This document shows, one piece after another, positions 1 to 6,690 of a stretch of 11,023 nt of DNA; the first letter of the stretch is position 1; each line of letters begins with the position of its first letter. Made by a program: the position numbers and the translations under genes. The notes below the pieces were generated by a model. That model did not search any database and was not told where the DNA came from. It was given only the letters and a program-made list of their open reading frames with translations. This stretch comes from Solirubrobacteraceae bacterium (GTDB lineage: Bacteria > Actinomycetota > Thermoleophilia > Solirubrobacterales > Solirubrobacteraceae), in the NCBI GenBank assembly GCA_024710825.1, contig JANJUA010000402.1, positions 1-11,023 on the forward strand, given 5' to 3'.

Positions 1-122
1 CGGGCGACCTCGGTCGGGCGGTGGGCGGGCGTGTTCGCGTTGGCGAGGTCGTGCGCCACCAGCGCCAGCGCCTGCTGCTCGGCGAGCAGCGCACTGGTGG
101 AGGTGGACGTTCCGGAGAGCAT
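1..122 (-). CDS. Partial flagellar rod/hook-type protein, N-terminus only
   Basis: The gene starts at an ATG (complement of 120-122) and stays open to the left edge, giving 40 codons. The predicted N-terminus runs MLSGTSTSTSALLAEQQAL, then ALVAHDLANANTPAHRPTEV. The segment [hydrophobic helix]-x-LANANTP-x-x-[HYF] closely resembles the conserved N-terminal helix and 'NiANanTPGY' signature shared by flagellar axial proteins (FlgB, FlgC, FlgE/G, FlgK), which assemble into the rod, hook or hook-filament junction after export. The match also lies at the expected distance from the N-terminus. It cannot be assigned to one of these proteins from 40 residues. The usual GY after TP is AH here, a divergence to note. 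No Shine-Dalgarno sequence is evident before the ATG, and in-frame codons upstream contain no nearby stop, so the start could be further out. It is transcribed away from the catabolic genes and is probably unrelated to them. The family call rests on one motif. Confidence 0.5.
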   Translation of the reverse strand, partial: MLSGTSTSTSALLAEQQALALVAHDLANANTPAHRPTEVA

Positions 123-212
123 CGTCGACGGGATCGGCCGCGGTGGGCGGATCCCGCAACCTGCGCCTCGGGGCTGGACGAACGGCCGAGCCGCGTGCGG
201 GAGCGGCACGCT

Positions 213-240
213 TTGCAATCGATTCTGGAATCGGTACGCT
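213..240 (+). promoter_or_regulatory. Likely leaderless promoter of the enolase operon
   Basis: A TTGCAA -35-like hexamer (213-218) and a TACGCT -10 box (235-240, matching the actinobacterial TANNNT form) are separated by 16 bp. The -10 box ends 7 bp before the ATG at 248, so transcription would begin at or next to the start codon. There is no Shine-Dalgarno sequence before that ATG, which agrees with leaderless translation. The hexamers are only partial consensus matches, so the promoter is predicted from arrangement rather than strength. Confidence 0.5.
220..233. promoter_or_regulatory. 14-bp perfect palindrome in the promoter spacer, candidate operator
   Basis: CGATTC-TG-GAATCG is a perfect inverted repeat with 6-bp arms and a 2-bp centre. 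It sits exactly between the predicted -35 and -10 boxes, where a dimeric repressor would block RNA polymerase. AT-containing arms stand out in this GC-rich DNA. The right half plus flank (GGAATCGGTACG) recurs almost unchanged as GGAATCGTTACC at 10645-10656, upstream of the last gene. No regulator gene is present in the window. Confidence 0.45.
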
Positions 241-247
241 CGACGCC

Positions 248-1381
248 ATGACCCGTGTCCGCAGCGTCTCGTCGTTCCCCGTCGCCTACCCCGAGCCCAA
301 CGACGACGGCAACACCCGGCATCTGTTGTTCGTACGCGTCGAGGCCGACGACGGCACGGTCGGCTGGGGCGAGGCCATCACGATGTTCGAAGACGCCACG
401 CGAGCCACGGCGCAGCTCGTCGAGGGCATTGCCGAGCTGGTGGTCGGCAGCGACCCGCTCGAGAACGTCGCCACCTGGCGACGAGTCAAGCGCGCGTCGT
501 GGTGGTACGCCCACCGCGGCGGCGTGGCGGCGTTCGCCCTCGCCGCCGTCGACATCGCGCTCTGGGATCTCAAGGGCAAGCTCCTCGGCCAACCGCTCGT
601 CAACCTGATCGGCGGGGCCGAGCGCGAGCGGCTGCCGGTCATCGCCTCGACCCACGTCTTCGACGAGAGCATGGAGCGCGAGGCCGAGCGCCACGGCCGC
701 TACGTGCGCGACGACGGCTACGCGGGCGTGAAGATCGGCATGGGCAAGAAGGGCGGCACCCGGCTGGGCTACGAGGTGGAGCGCGACGTCGAGTTCGTGC
801 GCCTGCTGCGCGAGGCCGTCGGCCCCGACGCCATGATCATGATGGACCGCGGCGCCTCGCTCGTCTGGGACTTCGACACGGCCGTGCGCCGCGTCGACGC
901 CTTCGAGGAGCAGGGCCTGAAGTGGATCGAGGAGCCCTTCGAGCCCGACAACCATGAGAGCCTGCGACGCCTGCGCGGCCACTGCCGCTGTCTGATCGCG
1001 GGCGGTGAGCGCGAATGGGACGCGCGCGGGTTCGGCGCGCTGATCGACACGGGGCTCGTCGACGTGATCGGCTGCGACGTCGGCCGGGCCGAGGGCATCA
1101 CGGGCGTGCTGCGGGTGATCGCGCTGGTCGAGGAGGCCGACGACGTGTGGTTCAACTCGCACGCCTGGTCCAGCGCCGTCAACACCGCCGCCTCGATCGC
1201 GCTGTCGGCCTCGACGCCGCGCTGCCTGCTCCAGGAGCTCAAGCCCCTGGAGAACCCGATGCAGCACGAGCTCGTGACCGAGCCGTTCGCCCAGCACGAC
1301 GGGTTCGTCGCCGTGCCGCGCAGGCCCGGACTCGGCGTCGAGGTGCGCGAGGACGTCCTGGCCAAGTACCGCTTGACGTGA
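248..1381 (+). CDS. Enolase-superfamily (mandelate racemase/muconate lactonizing) sugar-acid dehydratase-like enzyme
   Basis: This 377-residue protein has the full two-domain enolase-superfamily layout: an N-terminal capping domain (about 1-125, with GWGEA at 39-43 and AALWDLKGK-like AVDIALWDLKGK around 100-111) and a C-terminal barrel. By comparison with mandelate racemase, the Mg2+ ligands are D200 (IMMD), a Glu of WIEEP (228/229) and E254 (GGERE). The acid/base dyad is D277 and H305 (NSHAW), with E330 (LLQEL) matching the racemase's terminal Glu. On the opposite face, K162 of GVKIGMG is kept but the usual second Lys of K-x-K is Gly164, so chemistry should rely mainly on the His/Asp dyad, as in acid-sugar dehydratases. 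Family members abstract a proton alpha to a carboxylate; substrate unknown. The ATG at 248 is preferred over an in-frame ATG at 143 because the extra residues are low-complexity and the promoter lies between them. The stop overlaps the next gene by 4 nt. Confidence 0.9.
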   Translation: MTRVRSVSSFPVAYPEPNDDGNTRHLLFVRVEADDGTVGWGEAITMFEDATRATAQLVEGIAELVVGSDPLENVATWRRVKRASWWYAHRGGVAAFALAAVDIALWDLKGKLLGQPLVNLIGGAERERLPVIASTHVFDESMEREAERHGRYVRDDGYAGVKIGMGKKGGTRLGYEVERDVEFVRLLREAVGPDAMIMMDRGASLVWDFDTAVRRVDAFEEQGLKWIEEPFEPDNHESLRRLRGHCRCLIAGGEREWDARGFGALIDTGLVDVIGCDVGRAEGITGVLRVIALVEEADDVWFNSHAWSSAVNTAASIALSASTPRCLLQELKPLENPMQHELVTEPFAQHDGFVAVPRRPGLGVEVREDVLAKYRLT

Positions 1382-2454
1382 CCACGCTGACCGAGGCCCT
1401 CGTGGCGGCGGCGCTAGACGCCTACGACGAGCCTCGGGCGGCGCGGGCGGGCGCCCGAGCGCTGCTCGACCACCTCGCCTGCCTGGGCGCCGGGCGCCGG
1501 GTGGCGCCGCCCGGGCTGGGCGACGCGGCCGCCGCCGCGCTGCTGGACCGCGACGACGTCCACCTGCCGTCGCTCACCCATCCAGGCGCGATCGTGTGGC
1601 CGGTGCTCGCGCATGCGGGCGCCGAAGGGGAGGAGCGCTGGCGCGCCGCCCACGTCGGCTACGAGGTCACCGCCCGGCTGGGCCGCGCGCTCGGCGCCGA
1701 GCACCGCCGCCACTGGCACGCCACGACGACCGCGGGCGCCATCGGGGGCGCGGCGGCGGCGGCGCTGGCGCTGGGCACCGACCCCGTGGCCGCCGCCGGG
1801 CACGCGACCTCGGTCGCCGGCGGCAGCATCGTCGCGGTGCTGGAGCGCACCGGGACGCGCGCGTTGCATCGCGACCACGCGGCGGCCACCGCGCTGCGCT
1901 GCGCGCGACTGGCGGGCGCGGTCGACGCGACGCGCGACGGCCTCGAGCACCCGCGGGGCCTGTTCGCCGCGATGGGCGGCGCGCCGGACGGGCTGACCGA
2001 CCCGGCCCCGCTGTCGGCCCTGGAGGAGGTCGCCTTTCGCGCCCACGGGACCAACGGCTTCGCGCAGGCGCTGGTGGAGGCGGCGGCCGAGCACGCCGGG
2101 GGCGGCGGCGTCGGCGCCGTCCTCGTCGAAGCGCCGCCGGCCGCCGTCGCGCTCGCCGACGACCCCGCTCCTGACGACGCCGATGCCGCGTGGTGGAGCC
2201 TTCAGCACGCCGTCGCCGCGACGCTGCTCGGCTTCGACCCCGCCGACGCGCGGGCGCTGCGCGACACGCGCGTCGCCGCCTTGCGAACGAGCATCGAGCT
2301 GCGGCCCGGCGCCGTGTCGGCCGTCACGGTCGACGGCCGGCGCGTCGAGCGCGCCGCCGCTGCGCCGCTCACCGACGACGACCTGCTGCGCAAGTGGCAC
2401 ACCCTGAACCCGGGGGTGCAGCCCCCGATCGACCCACGGAGGTGGAGCGCATGA
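1378..2454 (+). CDS. MmgE/PrpD family protein, short form
   Basis: A 358-residue Ala-rich protein starting at GTG within the GTGA overlap with the enolase gene, so it is probably translationally coupled; no good Shine-Dalgarno is visible. Family landmarks occur in order: LLDHLACLGAG (29-39), THPGAIVWPVLAHA (67-80), the GYEVTARLG helix (94-102), the HWHATTTAGAIGGAAAAAL glycine/alanine-rich segment (112-130) matching the family's 'G-x-H-x-T-x-x-x-G' motif, then RALHRDHAAA (161-170), corresponding to the 'K-x-h-x-G-x-A-A' region. A C-terminal SLQHAVAATLLG (274-285) matches the usual 'fSlpYavA' element. Known relatives include 2-methylcitrate dehydratase, cis-aconitate decarboxylase and iminodisuccinate epimerase, all acting on small polycarboxylates. 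Family members are usually about 440-500 residues; here the C-terminal domain is strongly compressed. Placement between a dehydratase and a dehydrogenase suggests a lyase or epimerase step, but the reaction is not predictable. Confidence 0.8.
   Translation: MTTLTEALVAAALDAYDEPRAARAGARALLDHLACLGAGRRVAPPGLGDAAAAALLDRDDVHLPSLTHPGAIVWPVLAHAGAEGEERWRAAHVGYEVTARLGRALGAEHRRHWHATTTAGAIGGAAAAALALGTDPVAAAGHATSVAGGSIVAVLERTGTRALHRDHAAATALRCARLAGAVDATRDGLEHPRGLFAAMGGAPDGLTDPAPLSALEEVAFRAHGTNGFAQALVEAAAEHAGGGGVGAVLVEAPPAAVALADDPAPDDADAAWWSLQHAVAATLLGFDPADARALRDTRVAALRTSIELRPGAVSAVTVDGRRVERAAAAPLTDDDLLRKWHTLNPGVQPPIDPRRWSA
2438..2442 (+). promoter_or_regulatory. Ribosome binding site of the first SDR gene
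   Basis: GGAGG lies 8 nt before the ATG at 2451, inside the end of the MmgE/PrpD gene. It fixes the SDR start despite the ATGA overlap of the two genes. Confidence 0.75.
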
Positions 2455-3185
2455 ACGGCAAGCGGGCGGTGGTGACGGGCGCCGCGAGCGGCATCGGCCA
2501 GGCCGTGGCGCTGCGGATGCTGCGCGACGGAGAGCAGGTGCTGGCGGTCGACCTCGACGCGGCGCGGCTCGAGCCCGTGCGCGAGGCGGGCGCGGAGGTG
2601 CTGGTCGCCGACCTCGGCACGGCGGAGGGCTGCGACGCCGTCGCCTCCGTCGGCGCGGGCGCCGACCACCTCGTCAACGCCGCGGGGATCATCCGCCTGC
2701 GCGACATCTTCACGATGCCGCGCGACGAGTTCCGCGACATCTTCCGCATCAACGTCGAGTCGGTCTTCTTCCTCTGCCAGCAGCTCGGCCCGACGATGCC
2801 CTCCGGCGGCGCGATCGTGAACCTCTCGTCGATCTCCGCGAAGCTCACGGCGACGCTCGAGACCGCGGCCTACGCGGCGTCGAAGACGGCGATCCTCGCG
2901 ATCACCCGCTCGTTCGCCTACGCGCTGGCCCCGCAGGACGTGCGCGTCAACGCGATCTGCCCCGGAATCATCGACACGCCGATGCAGGACCGCGTCCTCG
3001 AGGAGGTCGCGCGGCTGCGCGGCATCACCGCCTCCGAGCTCTCGGACCTGCGCACCGCGACCGTCCCGCTGGGGCGCGGCGCGACCCCGGACGAGTGCGC
3101 CGCCGCGATCTGCTTCATGCTCTCCGACGCCGCGAGCTACATGACCGGGCAGGCGATCAACTACGACGGCGGGATGGTCATGTGA
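2451..3185 (+). CDS. Short-chain dehydrogenase/reductase (SDR), NAD-type
   Basis: A 244-residue classical SDR. It has the Rossmann motif TGAASGIG (9-16), an Asp at the end of the second beta strand (D34 in LAVDLD) that normally selects NAD(H) over NADP(H), the NAAG motif (76-79), and a catalytic tetrad of N101, S127 (NLSS), Y141 and K145 (YAASK). The C-terminal PG-x-[IV]-x-T (171-177) and MTGQAINYDGGM (231-242) blocks are also present. It should oxidise a secondary alcohol to a ketone, or the reverse, on a small cytosolic substrate. The ATG at 2451 has a well placed GGAGG and overlaps the preceding stop by 4 nt. The next gene starts on the last base of this gene's stop (TGATG), so the four genes form one transcription unit. 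Substrate specificity cannot be read from SDR sequence; the operon partners suggest a hydroxy- or sugar-acid intermediate. Confidence 0.92.
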   Translation: MNGKRAVVTGAASGIGQAVALRMLRDGEQVLAVDLDAARLEPVREAGAEVLVADLGTAEGCDAVASVGAGADHLVNAAGIIRLRDIFTMPRDEFRDIFRINVESVFFLCQQLGPTMPSGGAIVNLSSISAKLTATLETAAYAASKTAILAITRSFAYALAPQDVRVNAICPGIIDTPMQDRVLEEVARLRGITASELSDLRTATVPLGRGATPDECAAAICFMLSDAASYMTGQAINYDGGMVM

Positions 3186-4651
3186 TGCGCGTCCTCGTCG
3201 GCGCCTTCGCGCTGGAGGCGAACACGTTCGCACCGGGTGCGACCACCGTCGACGACTTCCGCGCCCAGGTGTGGCGCGTGGGAGCGGAGATCGGCCCCGA
3301 CGCGCTCGGCGTCCGCAGCGAGCTCGCCGCGGCGTGGCGCCTGCTGGCGGATGCCGGCCACGAGGTGGTGCCCTCGCTGGCCGCCTGGTCGGCGCCGCGC
3401 CGGCCGCTCGCCGCCGACGCGCTGGCCGAGGTCGTCCGACTCGTGACCGAGCCGTGCGACGGGTCGATCGACGGCGCCTACCTCATGCTCCACGGCTCGG
3501 CGGTGGCGCACGGAGACGACGACCCCGAGGGCACGCTGCTCACGGCCCTGCGTGCGCGGCTCGGGCCGGGCAGGCCGATCGCGATCTCGCTGGACTGCCA
3601 CGCGCATCTGACCCCGGCGATGGTCGCGGCGGCGGACGTGGTGACCGCCTATCGCACGTGTCCTCACGTGGACACGGAGCGGACCGGGGCCGAGGCGGCG
3701 CGTCTGCTCGACGCCGCGCTGGCCGGACGCATCCGCCCCGTCGTGGCGCTCGCCTCGCGCCCGATGATCACACCGCCGGAGCACCACGACGACCGGCGCG
3801 AGCCGCTGCGCTCGCTGATGGCCCACTGCGCCGAGCTGGAGGCCGAGGAGGGGCTGCTCGCCGCCGGACTGCTGATGGTGCAGCCCTGGATCGACGTGCC
3901 CGGCCTGTCGTGGAAGGCGGTCGTCACCGCCGACGGCGACGACCGGCGGGCGCGGCGGGCCGCGGAGGACCTGATAGAGCGGGCGTGGCAGGCGCGCGAG
4001 GCGTTCCTGCCGCCGCCGGGGCCGTCGGTCGGGGAGGCGCTGGGCGCCGCCCTCGCCGACCGGCCGCCCGTCGTCCTCGCGGACGCCGGCGACGCGACTA
4101 ACGGCGGCGCCGTGGGCGACAGCACCGAGCTGCTGCGGGCGGCGCTGGGACTGAGCGACCCCGAGCGACGGATCCTGCTGAGCGTCGTCGCGCCGCCGGC
4201 CGCCCGCGTCGCCCACGCGGCCGGCGAGGGCGCCCACGTCGAGCTGACGGTCGGCACGGGCGATCCGGACGCGTACAACGCGCGCACCCCTCTGACCGGC
4301 GTGGTGCTGCGGGCGTTCGACGGGACCTTCGCCTACACGCATCCGGCCAACGCGGGCTACCGCGCCAGCACCGGCGCGGCGGCGCTGGTGCGCTGCGGCG
4401 CGGTCGACGTCGTCGTCCACGCCCGCTCGGTCGGCGTCATCGACCCGGCGCTCTACGAGGCCCTGGGCGCCGACCCGGCGGCTTACGCGGTCGTCCAGGC
4501 GAAGTCGCACGTCAGCCACCGCGCCGGCTTCGCCCACGTGAGCGAGCGCACGATCGTCGCGGCCACCGGCGGCCCGACCACGGCTGACCTCACGCGGCTG
4601 GCCTACGCCCGCCGTCCGCGCCCGCTGTTCCCCTTCGATCAGATCCGGTAG
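3185..4651 (+). CDS. M81 family metallopeptidase/hydrolase (MlrC-like)
   Basis: A 488-residue protein matching the M81/MlrC family (DUF1485 plus MlrC C-terminal domain), whose founder, microcystinase C, cleaves linearised microcystin peptides. Visible signatures are ALEANTFAP near the N-terminus (9-17, usually HETNTF), the metal-site pattern SLDCHAH (135-141; D137, H139), YRTCPHVDT (156-164; H161), a Trp/Pro-rich PWIDVPGLSW (234-243), and the glycine-rich LADAGDATNGGAVGDST (298-314), equivalent to the family's 'DnpGgGapgDst'. The C-terminal RPLFPFD (479-485) is also typical. E11 is kept, but the His that normally precedes it is Leu10. Most M81 homologues in catabolic operons have unknown substrates; amide or cyclic-amide hydrolysis is a reasonable guess. 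The ATG overlaps the SDR stop by one base. Its 3' end overlaps the convergent amidohydrolase gene by 13 bp. Confidence 0.88.
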   Translation: MRVLVGAFALEANTFAPGATTVDDFRAQVWRVGAEIGPDALGVRSELAAAWRLLADAGHEVVPSLAAWSAPRRPLAADALAEVVRLVTEPCDGSIDGAYLMLHGSAVAHGDDDPEGTLLTALRARLGPGRPIAISLDCHAHLTPAMVAAADVVTAYRTCPHVDTERTGAEAARLLDAALAGRIRPVVALASRPMITPPEHHDDRREPLRSLMAHCAELEAEEGLLAAGLLMVQPWIDVPGLSWKAVVTADGDDRRARRAAEDLIERAWQAREAFLPPPGPSVGEALGAALADRPPVVLADAGDATNGGAVGDSTELLRAALGLSDPERRILLSVVAPPAARVAHAAGEGAHVELTVGTGDPDAYNARTPLTGVVLRAFDGTFAYTHPANAGYRASTGAAALVRCGAVDVVVHARSVGVIDPALYEALGADPAAYAVVQAKSHVSHRAGFAHVSERTIVAATGGPTTADLTRLAYARRPRPLFPFDQIR

Positions 4652-5511
4652 ATGCGCTCCGCGTTGCCGCTGAACAGCGCGACCTGCTCGTCGGGCGAGT
4701 ACTGCGCCACGATCTCGGCGTAGGCGTCCACGACCGTGCCGTAGTCGCTGAACAGCTTGTCCACCGGCCAGTTGGTCCCGAGGAAGCAGCGCTCGACGCC
4801 GAACGCCTCGACGCAGTGCTCGAACCACGGGCGGATCGACTCGACCGTCCACGACGGGTCGCCCATGCCGAGCCCCGAGATCTTGCAGACCGCGCTCTCG
4901 GCCTCCGCCAGCGTCGAGATGCCCCGCTTCCAGTTGGCGAAGTACTCGTCGGTGCGCTCCAGCGGGAAGCCGGCGTGGCCGAGGATCAGCGTCGTCTCCG
5001 GGTGCTTGCGCGCGAGGTCGCGCGCCTTGTGCATGTTCTCCCAGAAGCAGTCGAGATCGTAGGACAGCCCGCGCTCGCCGAGGAGCGCGTAGGCCCGCGC
5101 GAACGCCGGGTCGACGAGGTAGTCGCCCTCGGCGAAGTCGCGGAAGCCGCGCAGCAGCGGCGAGGCGTCTGCGTGGCGGTCGAGCTGCTCGGAGACGTCG
5201 TCGGCCTGCATCCGCACGTCGGCGACGATCGCGCTCGGCCAGCCCGTCGCGTCGTGCTGCTCCTGGAGCCAGCGGGTCTCCTCGACGGGGTCCTCGGACC
5301 CGATCGCGGCCTGGACGTGCACGGCCTTGACGACGCCCGAGCCCTCGACCTCGCGACCGTAGGCCGCCCCGTCGAAGACCGGGAACTTGATGGCGTCGAT
5401 GTTGCCGAGGATGGGGTGGACGGCGTCCGGCGTCAGCCAGACGTATTCGAGCTTCTCATGCTCCAGGTCCCAGAAGTGGACGTGCGTGTCGACAAGGGCG
5501 AGGTCGGCCAT
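4639..5511 (-). CDS. Amidohydrolase-2/COG3618 family metal-dependent hydrolase (sugar-lactonase-like)
   Basis: A 290-residue TIM-barrel hydrolase of the amidohydrolase-2 group. It begins with VDTHVHFWD (7-15; H10 and H12 of the H-x-H metal site), has LILGHAGFP (175-183; H179), and RCFLGTNWPVDKL (241-253), which matches the 'mf.SNfPVDkl' block seen in part of COG3618 where the classical metal-site Asp is Asn (N247). It ends with FSGNAERIYRI, the standard C-terminus of the family. Characterised members include L-fuconolactonase, L-rhamnono-lactonase and 2-pyrone-4,6-dicarboxylate lactonase, so hydrolysis of a lactone or similar ring is the best inference. The ATG at 5511 has AAGGAG 11 nt upstream. 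The gene follows the unrecognised Cys/His protein after 19 nt and is probably co-transcribed with it. Its stop lies inside the end of the convergent M81 gene. Confidence 0.88.
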   Translation of the reverse strand: MADLALVDTHVHFWDLEHEKLEYVWLTPDAVHPILGNIDAIKFPVFDGAAYGREVEGSGVVKAVHVQAAIGSEDPVEETRWLQEQHDATGWPSAIVADVRMQADDVSEQLDRHADASPLLRGFRDFAEGDYLVDPAFARAYALLGERGLSYDLDCFWENMHKARDLARKHPETTLILGHAGFPLERTDEYFANWKRGISTLAEAESAVCKISGLGMGDPSWTVESIRPWFEHCVEAFGVERCFLGTNWPVDKLFSDYGTVVDAYAEIVAQYSPDEQVALFSGNAERIYRI

Positions 5512-5522
5512 TCGGGTGCGCG

Positions 5523-5528
5523 CTCCTT
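5523..5528 (-). promoter_or_regulatory. Ribosome binding site of the amidohydrolase gene
   Basis: AAGGAG on the minus strand lies 11 nt before the ATG at 5511, in the 19-nt gap after the upstream gene's stop. It is slightly long-spaced, but it is the only candidate and supports this start. Confidence 0.6.
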
Positions 5529-5530
5529 GG

Positions 5531-6643
5531 TCAGCCGGCGCCGGGCATGGCGACGGTCACGTCGGGCAGGTCGTCGGACGCATGGTGGCTGGAGCCGAAC
5601 ACGTCCGGCTTCTTGCGGCCGACCCGCTCGTAGTACTCCTCGGGGACGGTGGTGGGGTCCTTGAACATCGTCCACTGGCACTTCTGCGGCGAGCCGTCGG
5701 GCTCGGTCCCGCCCAGGACGGGCGGGTCGACGACGCGCACCGGGTAGCCGAAGCGGTCGATCGGGATCTCCTCCATGAGGAAGATGCAGTGGGTGCAGTA
5801 GTGGCAGACGCCCTTCTGCCCGTGGTTCCACGTGTGCGGCTCCTCGGAGACCGACCACCGATACGGCGCCTCGGTGCGCGGCGGCGTGCCCTCGATCGTG
5901 TCGCCGCGCAGCGTCCGGCCACCCGACCCGCATGGGTCGAAGCGCAGGACATAGCGGTCCTCGGTCTCGTAGAGCTCGAAGTCGCCGGTGCGCTCGGGGC
6001 CGGAGAGATGCCCGCGCATCGCCTCGCAGGCGACGAGCATGAGCACCTCGAGGCCCTCGTCCCACGGGTACTTGTCGATGTCGAACTTCTCGTAGCGCCA
6101 CGCGAACAGGGGCATGAGGACCTGCTCCCACATGCGCCCGAGCGAGGCCTCTCCGAGCCGGCCGACGATCTCGCTCATCAGGCCGTAGGTGTGGTCGACG
6201 TCGCGGTCGTGGCAGCGGCGCCAGGTCTCCTTGAGCTCGTCGAGCTTCGCATGCGCCTCGGCGGCCTGCCCGCGGTGGATCAGGGCGACGAGCTCCTCGC
6301 GGCGCTCGTTGACGAGGTGCCACTGGGCGCGGACGTCCCACGGGCTGCCGTCGGGCAGCGTCAGGGTCGCGACGATGCGCGCGTTGGCCGCTTCGATCTC
6401 CTCCTTCGGGACGCCGTTGGAGGCGAGGAAGGCGTTGAGGTCCGGGATCCACTGCCGGTAGATCCCGAAGCAGACGCTGGCCTCCTCGACGAAGTAGCCG
6501 ACGAGCTGAGCAGCGAGATCCCGCTCGCCTGCGTCGATGGCCTCGCCGATCTTGCGGTAGGTGGAGATGCGCTGCTCCTCCCAGCTGCCCATGCGGATGC
6601 GGCGGCCGAGTGCTTCGGAGAATGCGATCGTTGTCGCGCTCAT
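5531..6643 (-). CDS. Unrecognised 370-residue protein with a C-X2-C-X2-C motif
   Basis: I do not recognise this family with confidence. The N-terminal two thirds (about 20-215) appears largely helical and charged, with Trp/His/Glu-rich blocks such as NERREEL (112-118), HDRDVDHTYGLMSEI (145-159) and MWEQVLMPLFAWRYEKFD (171-188). The C-terminal third carries a compact set of likely metal or cofactor ligands: FDPCGSGGR (235-243; C238), H270 and H274 (EPHTWNH), and GVCHYCTHC (278-286; C280, C283, C286), followed by EEIPIDRFGYP. The C-X2-C-X2-C plus nearby Cys and His could bind zinc or an Fe-S cluster; that is inference. No signal peptide or membrane segment is visible. The ATG at 6643 is chosen because a promoter with -10 box 8 nt upstream fits a leaderless start; M18 is an alternative. 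It heads a two-gene operon with the amidohydrolase and is divergent from the isomerase-like gene. Confidence 0.8.
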   Translation of the reverse strand: MSATTIAFSEALGRRIRMGSWEEQRISTYRKIGEAIDAGERDLAAQLVGYFVEEASVCFGIYRQWIPDLNAFLASNGVPKEEIEAANARIVATLTLPDGSPWDVRAQWHLVNERREELVALIHRGQAAEAHAKLDELKETWRRCHDRDVDHTYGLMSEIVGRLGEASLGRMWEQVLMPLFAWRYEKFDIDKYPWDEGLEVLMLVACEAMRGHLSGPERTGDFELYETEDRYVLRFDPCGSGGRTLRGDTIEGTPPRTEAPYRWSVSEEPHTWNHGQKGVCHYCTHCIFLMEEIPIDRFGYPVRVVDPPVLGGTEPDGSPQKCQWTMFKDPTTVPEEYYERVGRKKPDVFGSSHHASDDLPDVTVAMPGAG

Positions 6644-6651
6644 GGCTGACG

Positions 6652-6667
6652 ACGTTACCGGCAACGT
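6652..6667. promoter_or_regulatory. 16-bp near-perfect palindrome, candidate LacI-type operator
   Basis: ACGTTACCGGCAACGT is an inverted repeat with a single mismatched pair and a CCGG centre, the shape typical of LacI/GalR-family operators with a central CG. It fully covers the -10 box of the leftward promoter and lies just upstream of the -10 box of the rightward one, so one repressor could control both divergent operons. No LacI-type gene is in the window. Sequence symmetry is certain; the regulator class is inference. Confidence 0.6.
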
Positions 6668-6680
6668 TTCCGGCCCGCAA
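6652..6680 (-). promoter_or_regulatory. Promoter of the leftward operon, leaderless
   Basis: On the minus strand TTGCGG (complement of 6675-6680) and TAACGT (complement of 6652-6657) are separated by exactly 17 bp. The -10 box ends 8 nt before the ATG at 6643. This is the best sigma-70-type promoter in the window, and its position predicts a leaderless or nearly leaderless transcript. The -10 box is embedded in the 16-bp palindrome. Confidence 0.6.
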
Positions 6681-6684
6681 CTGG

Positions 6685-6690
6685 TAGCGT
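6685..6690 (+). promoter_or_regulatory. -10 box of the rightward operon
   Basis: TAGCGT fits TANNNT and ends 8 nt before the GTG at 6699, consistent with a leaderless start there. No convincing -35 hexamer is seen; the candidate region overlaps the palindrome at 6652-6667. That could mean activator dependence or direct operator competition. Confidence 0.4.

Noticed and set aside
143..247. In-frame ATG at 143 as the start of the enolase gene
   Set aside because: The extra 35 residues match no family N-terminus and would span the predicted promoter and palindrome; MTRVRSV at 248 fits the enolase N-terminal strand.
1414..2400. Minus-strand open frame opposite the MmgE/PrpD gene
   Set aside because: No recognisable motifs; the plus strand carries family landmarks and operon-style overlaps.
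3161..4852. A 563-codon minus-strand open frame opposite the M81 gene
   Set aside because: It is low-complexity Arg-rich translation antisense to a gene with clear M81 motifs, as expected from high-GC third-position bias.
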